In this document: positions 43,519-52,223 of the stretch, piece by piece | Position numbering within the stretch: position 1 is the stretch's first letter | How the letters are laid out: the number at the start of each line of letters is the position of its first letter | NCBI GenBank assembly: GCA_965205685.1 | Contig: OZ242174.1 | Coordinates: forward strand, 558,001-622,000 | Direction of reading: 5' to 3' | Source of the DNA: WTFY01 sp965205685 | Lineage (GTDB): Bacteria > Pseudomonadota > Gammaproteobacteria > UBA4575 | Length of the DNA: 64,000 bases | Program-made: the position numbers and the translations under genes | Notes under the pieces: generated by a model | What the model was told of the DNA's origin: nothing | Seen by the model: only the letters and a program-made list of their open reading frames with translations | The model's database searches: none

Positions 43519-43746
43519 ATGGAGTATAGACTGCAAACGGATGTTTCTGAATTTGTAATCCGGCAAGAGCCCTTGGGTCTGTGGGACCTGTGGATTGATG
43601 GCATGCCGACGATGACCTTCCCAAGTCCCGAAGATGCCGCCAAGGCCGTGTACGAACAGGATTCCGGTTACATTGTCTGGGACCAGCTGGAAGAACACAG
43701 CGCCCCTCAGGACTTGAGCGGCTGGCAGCAGATCGTGCCTGAATAG
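43519..43746 (+). CDS. Small hypothetical protein, 75 aa
   Basis: Not recognised. The 75 residues, rich in Trp, Asp and Glu, read MEYRLQTDVSEFVIRQ then a segment LGLWDLWIDGMPTMTFPSPEDAAKAVYEQ, which looks like a compact domain with an amphipathic helix. The longer frame opening at 42988 is judged spurious upstream of this ATG because it runs antisense to the 127-residue protein. Divergent with that gene. Confidence 0.5.
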   Translation: MEYRLQTDVSEFVIRQEPLGLWDLWIDGMPTMTFPSPEDAAKAVYEQDSGYIVWDQLEEHSAPQDLSGWQQIVPE

Positions 43747-43797
43747 GCTTTGTTGCAGTCGGGGACGTGCGCGTTTTTCCATCGCCCGCCCAGGAGG

Positions 43798-43821
43798 GAA
43801 CCGGCCCCGCAGAGCCGGTTC
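43798..43821. terminator. Hairpin between convergent small gene and metY
   Basis: Perfect 8-base arms GAACCGGC (43798-43805) and GCCGGTTC (43814-43821) with an 8-base loop, 52 bases after the plus-strand stop and 11 bases beyond the metY stop. It lacks a strong U-tract on either strand, so it is a probable but imperfect bidirectional terminator. Confidence 0.5.
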
Positions 43822-43831
43822 TCGTTACGGC

Positions 43832-45106
43832 TTAGCCGGATTTTTCAAGGGCCTGGTCGATGTCTTCCAGGATGTCATCGATATGCTCGATCCCGATTGA
43901 CAGCCTCACCAGGTCGTCACTTACGCCGGCCACTTTCTGCTCTTCCTTGGATAATTGCCGGTGCGTGGTGGTGGCCGGATGGCAGGCCAGCGACTTGGCA
44001 TCACCAATGTTGACCAGTCGAACGATCAGGTTCAGGGCATCAATGAACTTGACGCCCGCATCAAGCCCCCCCTTGATCCCGAAACTCAGGATTCCGGAGG
44101 CCCGCCCGCTGCAGTATTTTTCCACCAGGGGGTAGTCCTCGTGCGTGGGCAGCCCGGCATAGTTTACCCAGGTGACATTTGGATGCTTTTCCAGATGCTC
44201 GGCTACGGCCAGTGCATTTTCACAGTGGCGGTCCATGCGTACCGGAAGGCTCTCCACTCCTTGCAAAACCAGGAAGCTGTTCATGGGCGAAATCGCGGGC
44301 CCGATGTTGCGCAGCGGCACGACCCGGACGCGACCGATATACGCGGCCTTGCCCAGTGCTTCAGTGTAGACCACCCCGTGATAGGAAGGGTCGGGTTCGT
44401 TCAGCATGGGGAAGCGTTCCTTGTGATCCGCCCACGGGAAGTTTCCCGAGTCCACCACGATTCCTCCAATCGTTGTGCCATGGCCGGTCATGTACTTGGT
44501 CAGCGAATGGATGACGATATCCGCTCCGAATTCAAAGGGCCGACACAGGTACGGGCTGGGTACGGTATTGTCCACCATGACCGGGACGCCCTGCGCGTGG
44601 GCAACTTCCACCGTTTTTTCCAGATCGATAATGTTGCCGGCGGGATTTCCCAGGGATTCGCAAAAAACGACTTTTGTATTCTCGTCGATGGCGGCCGCAA
44701 TGGCGTCCATGTCTCGGTAGTCCACGAAGCGGACATCAATCCCGAGTTTTGGCAAGGTATGCGCAAACAGGTTGTACGTGCCCCCGTATAAGGTGGTTAC
44801 CGAAACGATATTGTCTCCGCGCTCCGCAATAGCAAAAATGGCCAGGGAAATGGCCGCCATTCCGGATGACAGGGCCAGGGCGCCAATACCCCCCTCCATC
44901 GCTGCAATGCGCTGCTCCAGCACCGCGGTGGTCGGGTTCATGATACGTGTGTATATGTTTCCCTCGACCTTGAGGTCAAACAGGTCGGCACCATGCTGGG
45001 TGTTGTCAAACGCATAAGATGAGGTTTGATAGATCGGTACAGCCACCGCCTTGGTGGTCGCCTCCGGCGAGTAGCCACTGTGTATGGCGAGAGTTTCAAT
45101 TTTCAT
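43832..45106 (-). CDS. metY: O-acetylhomoserine sulfhydrylase
   Basis: PLP enzyme forming homocysteine from O-acetylhomoserine and sulfide. The 424-residue protein belongs to the Cys/Met metabolism family: ETLAIHSGYSPEATTKAVAVPIYQTSSYAFD at the N-terminus (the classic MetY opening, residues 3-33), YTRIMNPTTAVLEQRIAAMEGG near 53, and the PLP lysine in HSLTKYMTGHGTTIGG near residue 203. An AAGGAAA site precedes the ATG. No metX or MetJ-like operator is seen in the window. Confidence 0.94.
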   Translation of the reverse strand: MKIETLAIHSGYSPEATTKAVAVPIYQTSSYAFDNTQHGADLFDLKVEGNIYTRIMNPTTAVLEQRIAAMEGGIGALALSSGMAAISLAIFAIAERGDNIVSVTTLYGGTYNLFAHTLPKLGIDVRFVDYRDMDAIAAAIDENTKVVFCESLGNPAGNIIDLEKTVEVAHAQGVPVMVDNTVPSPYLCRPFEFGADIVIHSLTKYMTGHGTTIGGIVVDSGNFPWADHKERFPMLNEPDPSYHGVVYTEALGKAAYIGRVRVVPLRNIGPAISPMNSFLVLQGVESLPVRMDRHCENALAVAEHLEKHPNVTWVNYAGLPTHEDYPLVEKYCSGRASGILSFGIKGGLDAGVKFIDALNLIVRLVNIGDAKSLACHPATTTHRQLSKEEQKVAGVSDDLVRLSIGIEHIDDILEDIDQALEKSG

Positions 45107-45289
45107 GAACGGGTTTCCTTAAAAAAAAGACAAGAACAGCTGTGGATCCTGAAGATTTATGGGGGTATGTAGTTTAGCAGTTACCGGTTCTCGTCAATCT
45201 AACGTGAATAATATGGCAAGCTCTATATCCTGATTGAAAGAGTCCGGGACTTGTGGTCGTATGGCTTGGGAGGGGAATACCTACTTTGA

Positions 45290-45535
45290 TCAGTTGGCCG
45301 CCTGCTGCTCCCATTCCGATGGCGTAAAGGTCTTGATGCTCAGAGCATGCAGCGCGCCACTGGCGATTTGTGACTTGACCGTCGAGTAGACAAGCTGGTG
45401 CTCCTTAACCATGCTCATGCCCTCAAAGCATTCACTGATCACGGTTGCCTCATACTTGCCCTCGGTACCACTGACAATGGCTTGCGAGTCAGGTACACCC
45501 TTTTCAATCAAGGTCTTGATTTCCTCTGCGTGCAT
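45290..45535 (-). CDS. ibaG: BolA-family protein (IbaG type)
   Basis: Small partner of monothiol glutaredoxins in iron-sulfur trafficking or stress response. The 81 residues show the BolA fold: N-terminal helix IKTLIEKGVPDS, a central strand ATVISECFEGMSMVKEHQLVYSTV with the conserved His, and helix IASGALHALSIKTFTPSEW. The absence of the BolA-type extended loop favours IbaG/YrbA. It lies between rnd and metY on the same strand. Confidence 0.85.
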   Translation of the reverse strand: MHAEEIKTLIEKGVPDSQAIVSGTEGKYEATVISECFEGMSMVKEHQLVYSTVKSQIASGALHALSIKTFTPSEWEQQAAN

Positions 45536-45624
45536 AAAATAACAGGCCTCCTGCGGTATTCAGACAGGTTTTAGAAAAACCTGTGCCAATCTGGAAGTAT
45601 ACCCGCTTGCACAGCTGATTTTCA

Positions 45625-46728
45625 TCATTCTTCTTGCAGGAGCTGCTTCAGATCATTGCCGATCAGGTCCAGACGCCAGCTCGTCAGATTGGACAATTCT
45701 TCCGGTTCACAGACCAGCGTTTCCAGCATGCTGCGGGTGGCCAGGAAGTTGGGTGTGATGCCGAGTTGATCGGCGCGTTCGCGCACGAATGCCTTTACCT
45801 GCTTGAGCAGTTTGCGCTGTTGGCGTGACAGGGCGGGTTTCGCGATCACCTTGGGCCACTCCTCCTTGCGTGTTTGCATGGCCCTGTTTATGCAATCGAG
45901 CAGCTTGCCGGCATACCGCCCCCGCTGTTTCCGGGTCAGCAGTTCTACCTGTGCCAGGGATGCGGCGCTGGTGGGTTGCTTGACTGCAAGCTCATGCAAG
46001 GTCTCATCCCGTATGATCCATTGCCTTGGCCTGTTTTGTTGCATGGCCTCGTGGTCTCGCCAACGGGCAAGCCACTTGAGAACATTTGACTGTTTAGACG
46101 ACAGTTTTCTGGCCCCTTTCACCGATTTCCACAAATTGTGGGCATCCGGTTTGTATTTGTTCATGTCATTCAGGTTCTGGCATTCGCTTTCCACCCAGTG
46201 AGCCCGTCCTTTGTCCTCGAGTTCCTTTCTCAACAGTGTGTAGGCCTGGGACAGATACCGCACGTCATTGGCGGCATACTGGATGGCCTTGTCGGGCAAG
46301 GGGCGTGTGGTCCAGACTGTACGAGACAGGGACTTGTCGAGCTGTACGCCACATAATTCATCGACCAGCTGTGCATAGCTGATCTGGTCACCATAGCCCA
46401 GCGCGCTGGCGGCAATCTGCGTATCGAAGACGGGATACGGGAGTTCCCCGTTGACCATGAACAGGATTTCGAGATCCTGGCGGGCCGCGTGGAAAACTTT
46501 CGTGATGGTTTTCGAGGTAAAAAGCTGATTCAGCACCGACAAGTCATTTATGATGAGCGTGTCGATACAAACGATCCGGGTTTGTGTGGCGATTTGTATC
46601 AGACATAGCTTGGGGTAGTACGTGTCTTCGCGCATGAATTCGGTATCGGCGCAAACCCAGTCCTGGCCGACAGCATGTGCACAAAAGGCCTCCAACTGAT
46701 CCAGATTGTCGATGATTTCTAATTCCAT
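45625..46728 (-). CDS. rnd: Ribonuclease D
   Basis: 3'-5' exoribonuclease trimming tRNA and other stable RNAs. The 367-residue protein has the DEDD-y site: Asp28 and Glu30 in VCADTEFMR, Asp85 in FHAARQDLEI, and Tyr151/Asp155 in YAANDVRYL, followed by an HRDC domain (about 205-285). ATG 46728 matches the E. coli start; a longer frame reaches to 46770. The 5' end overlaps the divergent ChaN-like gene if that starts at 46712. Confidence 0.94.
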   Translation of the reverse strand: MELEIIDNLDQLEAFCAHAVGQDWVCADTEFMREDTYYPKLCLIQIATQTRIVCIDTLIINDLSVLNQLFTSKTITKVFHAARQDLEILFMVNGELPYPVFDTQIAASALGYGDQISYAQLVDELCGVQLDKSLSRTVWTTRPLPDKAIQYAANDVRYLSQAYTLLRKELEDKGRAHWVESECQNLNDMNKYKPDAHNLWKSVKGARKLSSKQSNVLKWLARWRDHEAMQQNRPRQWIIRDETLHELAVKQPTSAASLAQVELLTRKQRGRYAGKLLDCINRAMQTRKEEWPKVIAKPALSRQQRKLLKQVKAFVRERADQLGITPNFLATRSMLETLVCEPEELSNLTSWRLDLIGNDLKQLLQEE

Positions 46729-47704
46729 TTCCGACAGTGTAACGGCAACTCGCCGTTTGGCATATCGCATCTGCTGGTACCTGCTGCTCGCATGTTGCCT
46801 GCTGTTCTCCGCAAATCCTGCCCATGCCCGGGACTGGCAGTCCGCCTTTTATCAAGATCATGCGCTGGTGGGGAAAATCTGGGACACGCGGAATAGCCGC
46901 TGGATCTCGGAGCAGCAGCTGCATGCCGCGGTGCTGGATTCCAAGTTTATTTTACTGGGAGAAACCCATGACAATCCCGATCACCACCGCGTGCAGGCGC
47001 AGGTACTGAACTGGCTGGCAGCCGCTGGCCAAAAGCCTGCAGTAGTCATGGAAATGCTGGCGCAGGAGGCCTGGCAGGACCAGCCGGCCTTCTGGACGGA
47101 CCTCAAGATGTTGCAACAGCAGGCTGCAGCACAGGATCAACGCTGGCCATGGGATCTCTACACGCCCCTTTTGCAGAGCGTGGTAGACCATGGCCTGCAG
47201 CTTGTGGCAGGCAATGTGAAACGCGAAACCCTGCATGCCCGGATCGAGGCGAACGGGCCGGACTGGCGCCGGGAGTTGAGCACACGATATTCGATACCGG
47301 AGCACGGCCTTGGGAAACTGGAGCAGGAAATTGCCGAATCCCATTGCGGGTATGTTGATGCTGCACACCTTCCGTTCATGGTCGAGGCACAATTGCAAAG
47401 GGACCGCGCCATGACCTCGGCACTGGCGAACAGCCCGGTCCCTGCAGTGCTGGTCGCAGGCCGTGGCCACGTGCGCAACGACTATGCCGTACCGGTGCAG
47501 CTACGTAATGCCTGCCACTGTGATTCCCTGCTGTCGGTTGCGCTGCACCCGGTGCATCCCGATGCACTCGAGCCCGAGGATTACATGCAAGGCACACCCA
47601 ACGCTTACGACATTCTGTATTTCACTCCCAACCACACACGTGAGGATCCTTGTGAGAAGTTCAGGCACCAGTTGCAGAATTTGCGCCGGCAAAAAACCGA
47701 ATAA
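46712..47704 (+). CDS. ChaN-family (DUF399) exported protein
   Basis: ChaN-type lipoproteins bind heme iron, but function here is unproven. The mature region has FILLGETHDNPDHHRVQAQVLNWL near residue 80, the family signature with a His-rich stretch, and later ALANSPVPAVLVAGRGHVRNDYAVP. The N-terminus is a signal peptide (RRLAYRICWYLLLACCLLF, cleavage near PAHAR); cysteines precede the cleavage site but no clear lipobox is seen. The start is uncertain: ATG 46712 overlaps rnd by 17 bases, whereas a TTG at 46757 would avoid overlap. Convergent with mreD. Confidence 0.75.
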   Translation: MISNSISDSVTATRRLAYRICWYLLLACCLLFSANPAHARDWQSAFYQDHALVGKIWDTRNSRWISEQQLHAAVLDSKFILLGETHDNPDHHRVQAQVLNWLAAAGQKPAVVMEMLAQEAWQDQPAFWTDLKMLQQQAAAQDQRWPWDLYTPLLQSVVDHGLQLVAGNVKRETLHARIEANGPDWRRELSTRYSIPEHGLGKLEQEIAESHCGYVDAAHLPFMVEAQLQRDRAMTSALANSPVPAVLVAGRGHVRNDYAVPVQLRNACHCDSLLSVALHPVHPDALEPEDYMQGTPNAYDILYFTPNHTREDPCEKFRHQLQNLRRQKTE

Positions 47705-47763
47705 AGGGGAAAGACATCCCTTCGCGGTATGTGCGCCGGGGACGGCGCCCGCAGGCGCTCGGC

Positions 47764-48243
47764 TCAGCTGGCTTTTCTGACCGCGCGCAACACCTTGTAG
47801 ACGATCGGCCACATCAGCATGCTGGTAAGCACCGGTGCCCAGTAGGTCCACGATTTGGGATCTTCTCCCTGAATGCCCTGGATCCAGAGCAATATGCTCA
47901 TGTAGGGCAACAGGGTGACACCTACAAACATGGCTTGCTGGTGTATCGGGTAATTGCGGGCCCGGGTGTGAAACCGGATTGTGATAAAGGCGAGGATGGC
48001 AAAGCCCAGGGCGTATTGTCCCAGCAGCGTGCCGTACACGACGTCGACCAGAAGACCGAGCAGCCATGCGATTCCCACGCCCAGATGTTCAGGCCGGGCC
48101 ATGGCCCAGTAGACCAGCGTGATGGCCAGCCAGTCCGGGCGCCAGGGGCCGGCCCAGTCCGGCAGCGGGACCAGCATCAGTATCAGGGCGGCCAGCAGCG
48201 TGCCGGAAATGGCATAGAATATGGGTGAAACCTTAAGGCTCAT
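47764..48243 (-). CDS. mreD: Rod shape-determining protein MreD
   Basis: Inner-membrane component of the elongasome. The 159 residues contain about five hydrophobic segments (IFYAISGTLLAALILML near the start through VLTSMLMWPIVYKVL), and the WRPDWLAITLVYWAMARPEHLGVGIAWLLGLLVDVVYGTLLGQYAL stretch typical of MreD lies near 30-75. The ATG overlaps the mreC stop by 4 bases (ATGA). maf and rng, which commonly follow, are absent; the ChaN-like gene ends 59 bases away. Confidence 0.9.
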   Translation of the reverse strand: MSLKVSPIFYAISGTLLAALILMLVPLPDWAGPWRPDWLAITLVYWAMARPEHLGVGIAWLLGLLVDVVYGTLLGQYALGFAILAFITIRFHTRARNYPIHQQAMFVGVTLLPYMSILLWIQGIQGEDPKSWTYWAPVLTSMLMWPIVYKVLRAVRKAS

Positions 48244-49106
48244 CGGGCTTCTGCATGGGTTTCAGCCGTTTTCGGGAATTGCTCTTCACTGTTGCGCAGC
48301 AACAGGGTCTCCCGGATGGTGCTGAGGTTCGTCAGGGGTCTGGCCTCGACTTTCACGAAGGCCTCGCCGGCAATCGGCTGGATGCTGGTAATCTCTGCAA
48401 CCGGGTAATCGGGGGGATAGCGCCCGTCCAGGCCTGAAGTCGTGATCAGGTCGCCGACCTGTATGTCCGTGGTGTTCACGAGATGCCGAAGTTCCAGCCT
48501 GTCATTGCTTCCGGTGCCTACCACCAGGCTGCGCTGACCACTGCGGGCGATAACGCCCAGCAGGGCATGGTTGGGGTCCGATATCAGGATTGCGATCGAA
48601 CTGACCGGCCCTGCCTTGTCCACCTGGCCAATGATCCCCTTGGCTCCCAGCAGGGGTTGACCCTCGTACACGCCGTCCTGTGTCCCCTTGTTCAGGACAA
48701 TGCGGTGACGGTACGGGTCGAGATCGATCGACAGTAATTCTGCAATCAGTATCTGTTCTTCCTGGAGTTGCCTGGCGGATGACAAAAGCTCGCGCAATCG
48801 CACGTTTTCCTGCTCCAGCACCGCCAGTTTCTGCAGTTCCAGCCCAAGCAGGATCTGGTTCGTGCGCAACTGGCTGTTTTCGTCCAGCAGTTTTTTGCGG
48901 CTGGACAGGGATTCCGAGCCCGCGTTGTAGATTTTTGCCGGCAGCGAGGCCACGTACTTGATGGGATACACCACCACGCTGATGCCAGAGCGCAAGACAC
49001 CCAGATGGTTGTAGTGGTAGTCAGTGACCATCATGCCGACAGACAGCATGGCCAGGAGGATCAGTTTTGCAGATGCGGACGGGCTAAGGACAAACAGCGG
49101 CTTGAT
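48240..49106 (-). CDS. mreC: Rod shape-determining protein MreC, probable ATC start
   Basis: Periplasmic scaffold of the elongasome. The 288 residues comprise a short cytoplasmic IKPLFVLSPS, one membrane helix (about 12-28), a coiled coil (about 55-95, LLDENSQLRTNQILLGLE) and the beta domain with NKGTQDGVYEGQPLLGAKGIIGQV. The conserved KPLF opening is encoded, but no ATG, GTG or TTG lies in frame between the upstream stop (49146-49148) and ATG 49049, which would cut the membrane helix. The ATC at 49106 directly precedes AAGCCGCTG and has a GGGGAGG site 5 bases upstream, so it is the best start. mreD overlaps the 3' end. Confidence 0.88.
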   Translation of the reverse strand: MKPLFVLSPSASAKLILLAMLSVGMMVTDYHYNHLGVLRSGISVVVYPIKYVASLPAKIYNAGSESLSSRKKLLDENSQLRTNQILLGLELQKLAVLEQENVRLRELLSSARQLQEEQILIAELLSIDLDPYRHRIVLNKGTQDGVYEGQPLLGAKGIIGQVDKAGPVSSIAILISDPNHALLGVIARSGQRSLVVGTGSNDRLELRHLVNTTDIQVGDLITTSGLDGRYPPDYPVAEITSIQPIAGEAFVKVEARPLTNLSTIRETLLLRNSEEQFPKTAETHAEAR

Positions 49107-49214
49107 GGCAACCTCCCCTGAACGACAGGCCAGTACGCCGGACTTTCAGGGTTTGATCATAGCAGACATCAGTGTTGTCCGCCGCATATTGGCGGGCTTC
49201 GGAGGCGTGCTGCG

Positions 49215-50258
49215 CTAGTCGCTGGCCAGCAGTTCGGTGCCGGATTCCTCCATCAACTCGAGGACCCGTCCACCCCCGCGTGCCACCGAGGTTAGGGGGT
49301 CGTCCGCAATGACTACCGGCACCCCGGTTTCCTCCATGATCAGGCGGTCGAGATCACGCAACAATGCTCCGCCACCGGTGATGACGATTCCCCGGTCCGC
49401 CACGTCTGCACCGAGTTCAGGCGGGGTTTGCTCCAGGGCCGTTCGCACGGCACTGACAATTCCCTGCAGCGGTTCCTGCAAGGCCTCGAGAATTTCGTTG
49501 CTGTTCAAAGAAAAGCTTTTGGGAATGCCCTCGGACAGGTTTCGGCCCTTGACCTCGATTTCCAGCATCTCCTTGCCCGGGTATGCCGAGCCGATCTCAT
49601 GCTTGATGCGCTCGGCTGTGGATTCGCCGATCAGCACACCGTAGTTGCGCCGGATGTAGTTGATGATGGCCTCGTTGAGCCGGTCGCCTCCAATCCGCGC
49701 AGAGGCAGAATAGACGATGCCGTTCAGGGAGATCACGGCTACCTCCGAGGTGCCCCCGCCAATGTCCAGCACCATCGAACCGAATGCTTCCTTGATCGGC
49801 AGGTTGGCGCCCATGGCGGCAGCCAGGGGCTCTTCGATCAGGTAGGTCTTGAGCGCGCCTGCGCTCAGTGCAGATTCGCGAATGGCGCGGCGTTCCACCT
49901 GAGTTGCACCACAAGGCACGCACACCAGCACCCTCGGACTGGGCCTTAACAGGTGGCTCCTGTGCACCTTGCGGATGAAGTACTGCAGCATTTTTTCCGT
50001 GGTGGTGAAATCCGCAATCACGCCATCTTTCAATGGCCGGATGACATCAATGTTGGCGGGCGTGCGACCCAGCATGCCCTTTGCTGCGGCACCAACCGCC
50101 TCAATGGCCCGCGGGCCTCCCTCCGGGTTGTTGCGAATCGCGACCACCGAGGGTTCGTTCAGCACGATGCCCTTGCCGTGCATGTAAATCAGGGTGTTGG
50201 CCGTGCCCAGATCGATCGACAGGTCTTTGGAGAAGAGACTCAGGACGCGTTTGAACAT
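49215..50258 (-). CDS. mreB: Rod shape-determining protein MreB
   Basis: Actin-like filament directing cell-wall elongation. The 347-residue protein has the phosphate-1 motif DLGTANTLIYMHGKGIVLNEPS near 17-38, connect-1 MVLDIGGGTSEVAVISL near 162-178 and adenosine motif VITGGGALLRDLD near 290. It heads the mreBCD operon and faces gatC across 167 bases, a conserved gammaproteobacterial arrangement. mreC starts about 108 bases downstream of the stop. Confidence 0.97.
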   Translation of the reverse strand: MFKRVLSLFSKDLSIDLGTANTLIYMHGKGIVLNEPSVVAIRNNPEGGPRAIEAVGAAAKGMLGRTPANIDVIRPLKDGVIADFTTTEKMLQYFIRKVHRSHLLRPSPRVLVCVPCGATQVERRAIRESALSAGALKTYLIEEPLAAAMGANLPIKEAFGSMVLDIGGGTSEVAVISLNGIVYSASARIGGDRLNEAIINYIRRNYGVLIGESTAERIKHEIGSAYPGKEMLEIEVKGRNLSEGIPKSFSLNSNEILEALQEPLQGIVSAVRTALEQTPPELGADVADRGIVITGGGALLRDLDRLIMEETGVPVVIADDPLTSVARGGGRVLELMEESGTELLASD

Positions 50259-50299
50259 GAACTAGGCTGCAGGCTGATATCTGGTTGGAGTGAGGCGCT

Positions 50300-50328
50300 A
50301 CTCTAGCAGTGGCTAAAATTTTGAGCAA
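50300..50328 (-). promoter_or_regulatory. Extended -10 promoter for mreB
   Basis: On the minus strand TTGCTC (50323-50328) and TAGAGT (50300-50305) are 17 bases apart, with TGC just before the -10 as in extended -10 promoters. Predicted initiation is near 50293, about 35 bases before the ATG. Confidence 0.45.
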
Positions 50329-50425
50329 GGCCATATGCAAGTATGGTAGTTTGTGCTGCTAGCATCCGTCTCCACAGGGCGAACGCTTGCCCATCAACCG
50401 GTCCAGTCAAACCTAAGACCTTGCC

Positions 50426-50713
50426 ATGCCCATATCGCTCGAGGAAGTTCTCAACATCAGCCATCTGGCCAGACTGCATGTCGATGAAGAGCAGGCCAGG
50501 CAATATGCCGCAGACTTGTCAAAAATCCTGGCTTGGGTGCAGCAGATGAACCAGGTGGACACCCGGGAAGTTGTGCCGATGGCGCATCCCCTTGATGTCG
50601 TCCAGCGCCTGCGCGAAGACAAGGTCACCGAAACGGACCAGCGCGAAAAATTCCAGACCATCGCACCCCGTACCGACAAGGGCCTGTACCTGGTGCCCAA
50701 GGTGATCGAATAG
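50426..50713 (+). CDS. gatC: Asp/Glu-tRNA amidotransferase subunit C
   Basis: Stabilising subunit of the GatCAB complex that amidates Asp-tRNA(Asn) or Glu-tRNA(Gln). The 95 residues match the family: ISLEEVLNISHLARLHVDEEQ near the start and VVPMAHPLDVVQRLREDKVTETDQRE with the terminal GLYLVPKVIE. gatA follows after 40 bases and gatB overlaps gatA. Presence of GatCAB suggests indirect formation of Asn- or Gln-tRNA, although the tRNA-Gln gene itself lies in this window. Confidence 0.95.
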   Translation: MPISLEEVLNISHLARLHVDEEQARQYAADLSKILAWVQQMNQVDTREVVPMAHPLDVVQRLREDKVTETDQREKFQTIAPRTDKGLYLVPKVIE

Positions 50714-50753
50714 CTTTTTGTCCGGGTTAGCACAGGGACCCACAGCCAAACCG

Positions 50754-52223
50754 ATGGAAAACCTTTCCGTTTCACAGCTTGCAGCAGGCTTGGACCACGG
50801 GGAATTCTCCAGCGTGGAACTCACCCGGCATTTCCTGCACCGCATGCGGGCCCACAGGGAACTCAATGCCTTCATCACGGAAATGGACGAGTCCGCGATT
50901 GTACAGGCGCGCCGGGCCGACCAGCTGATCAAGGAAAAAAAGCATGGCCCGCTGACCGGCATACCCCTGGCTCACAAGGACATCTTCTGCATGGACGGGA
51001 CCAGGACATCGTGTGGCTCCAGAATGCTGGACCAGTTCGTAGCACCCTACGATGCGACCGTGGTGCAAAAGCTTGGGCAGGCCGGATGTGTGGTTCTGGG
51101 CAAGACCAACATGGACGAGTTCGCGATGGGCTCATCCAATGAGAACAGCTACTTCGGACCGGTGAAAAATCCCTGGAATCCAGGGCATGTGCCGGGGGGT
51201 TCATCCGGCGGGTCGGCGGCGGCCGTGGCTGCGCGCCTGGTCCCGCTTGCAACCGGTACCGATACCGGCGGATCGATCCGCCAGCCGGCCGCATTGTGCG
51301 GGATCACGGGGCTGAAACCCACCTATGGCCGCGTATCGCGTTACGGCATGATCGCTTATGCATCGAGCCTGGACCAGGCAGGCCCGTTGGCGAAGTCAGC
51401 GCAAGACTGTGCCTACCTGCTACAGGCAATGGCCGGCTTCGACAGCCGCGATTCCACCAGCATGGATGAACCCGTACCGGCCTATACGCAAGCCCTGGAC
51501 CAGCCACTTCAAGGGCGAGTGATCGGCATCCCCGATGAATATTTCGGCACCGGCCTGAAGCCCGAGGTGCAGGACATCATGGCGCAGGCCATCGACTGGG
51601 CCGAAGGACAGGGGTGCATCATCAAGCCCATCCGCTTGCCAAACACGGAACTGGCGATTCCTGCCTATTACGTGATTGCCACGGCAGAATGCTCTTCGAA
51701 CCTGTCGCGTTTTGACGGCATCCGGTTCGGACACCGTTGCCAGGCTCCAAAGGATTTGCATGACCTGTACCGCCGCAGTCGAAGCGAGGGCTTCGGAACG
51801 GAAGTCAAACGCCGCATCATGATCGGGACCTATGCATTGTCTGCGGGCTATTACGATGCCTACTACCTGAAGGCGCAGCAGATTCGCCGCCTGATCAGCA
51901 CAGATTTCAGCAAGGCATTCGAGACGGTCGATTTCATCCTGGGTCCAACGGCGCCGGAGCCCGCTTTCAGGATCGGCGAAAAGACAGACGATCCGGTGAC
52001 CATGTACCTGTCGGATATCTATACCATCTCGGTCAACCTGGCCGGCCTGCCGGCCATCTCGGTTCCATGCGGCATGCATGAAGGGCTGCCCGTTGGCATG
52101 CAGTTGATTGGCAACTATCTCACCGAAGACAGGCTGCTGAATTTCGCGCACCAGTACCAGCTGGCAACGGACTGGCACAGGCAGTGTCCTCCCGGGTTTG
52201 CGCAGGGGAGTGTCGACGAATGA
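50754..52223 (+). CDS. gatA: Asp/Glu-tRNA amidotransferase subunit A
   Basis: Amidase subunit releasing ammonia from glutamine. The 489-residue amidase-signature protein has the catalytic triad: Lys75 in LAHKDIF, cis-Ser150 in GGSSGGS and nucleophile Ser174 in TGGSIRQPA. ATG 50754 fits the conserved N-terminus; an earlier in-frame TTG (50718) lies right after gatC and is unlikely. The stop overlaps the gatB start (ATGA), coupling the two. Confidence 0.97.
   Translation: MENLSVSQLAAGLDHGEFSSVELTRHFLHRMRAHRELNAFITEMDESAIVQARRADQLIKEKKHGPLTGIPLAHKDIFCMDGTRTSCGSRMLDQFVAPYDATVVQKLGQAGCVVLGKTNMDEFAMGSSNENSYFGPVKNPWNPGHVPGGSSGGSAAAVAARLVPLATGTDTGGSIRQPAALCGITGLKPTYGRVSRYGMIAYASSLDQAGPLAKSAQDCAYLLQAMAGFDSRDSTSMDEPVPAYTQALDQPLQGRVIGIPDEYFGTGLKPEVQDIMAQAIDWAEGQGCIIKPIRLPNTELAIPAYYVIATAECSSNLSRFDGIRFGHRCQAPKDLHDLYRRSRSEGFGTEVKRRIMIGTYALSAGYYDAYYLKAQQIRRLISTDFSKAFETVDFILGPTAPEPAFRIGEKTDDPVTMYLSDIYTISVNLAGLPAISVPCGMHEGLPVGMQLIGNYLTEDRLLNFAHQYQLATDWHRQCPPGFAQGSVDE

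Noticed and set aside
45107..45289. SAM riboswitch or MetJ operator upstream of metY
   Set aside because: No conserved aptamer core or repeated MetJ boxes could be found in the 183-base gap.
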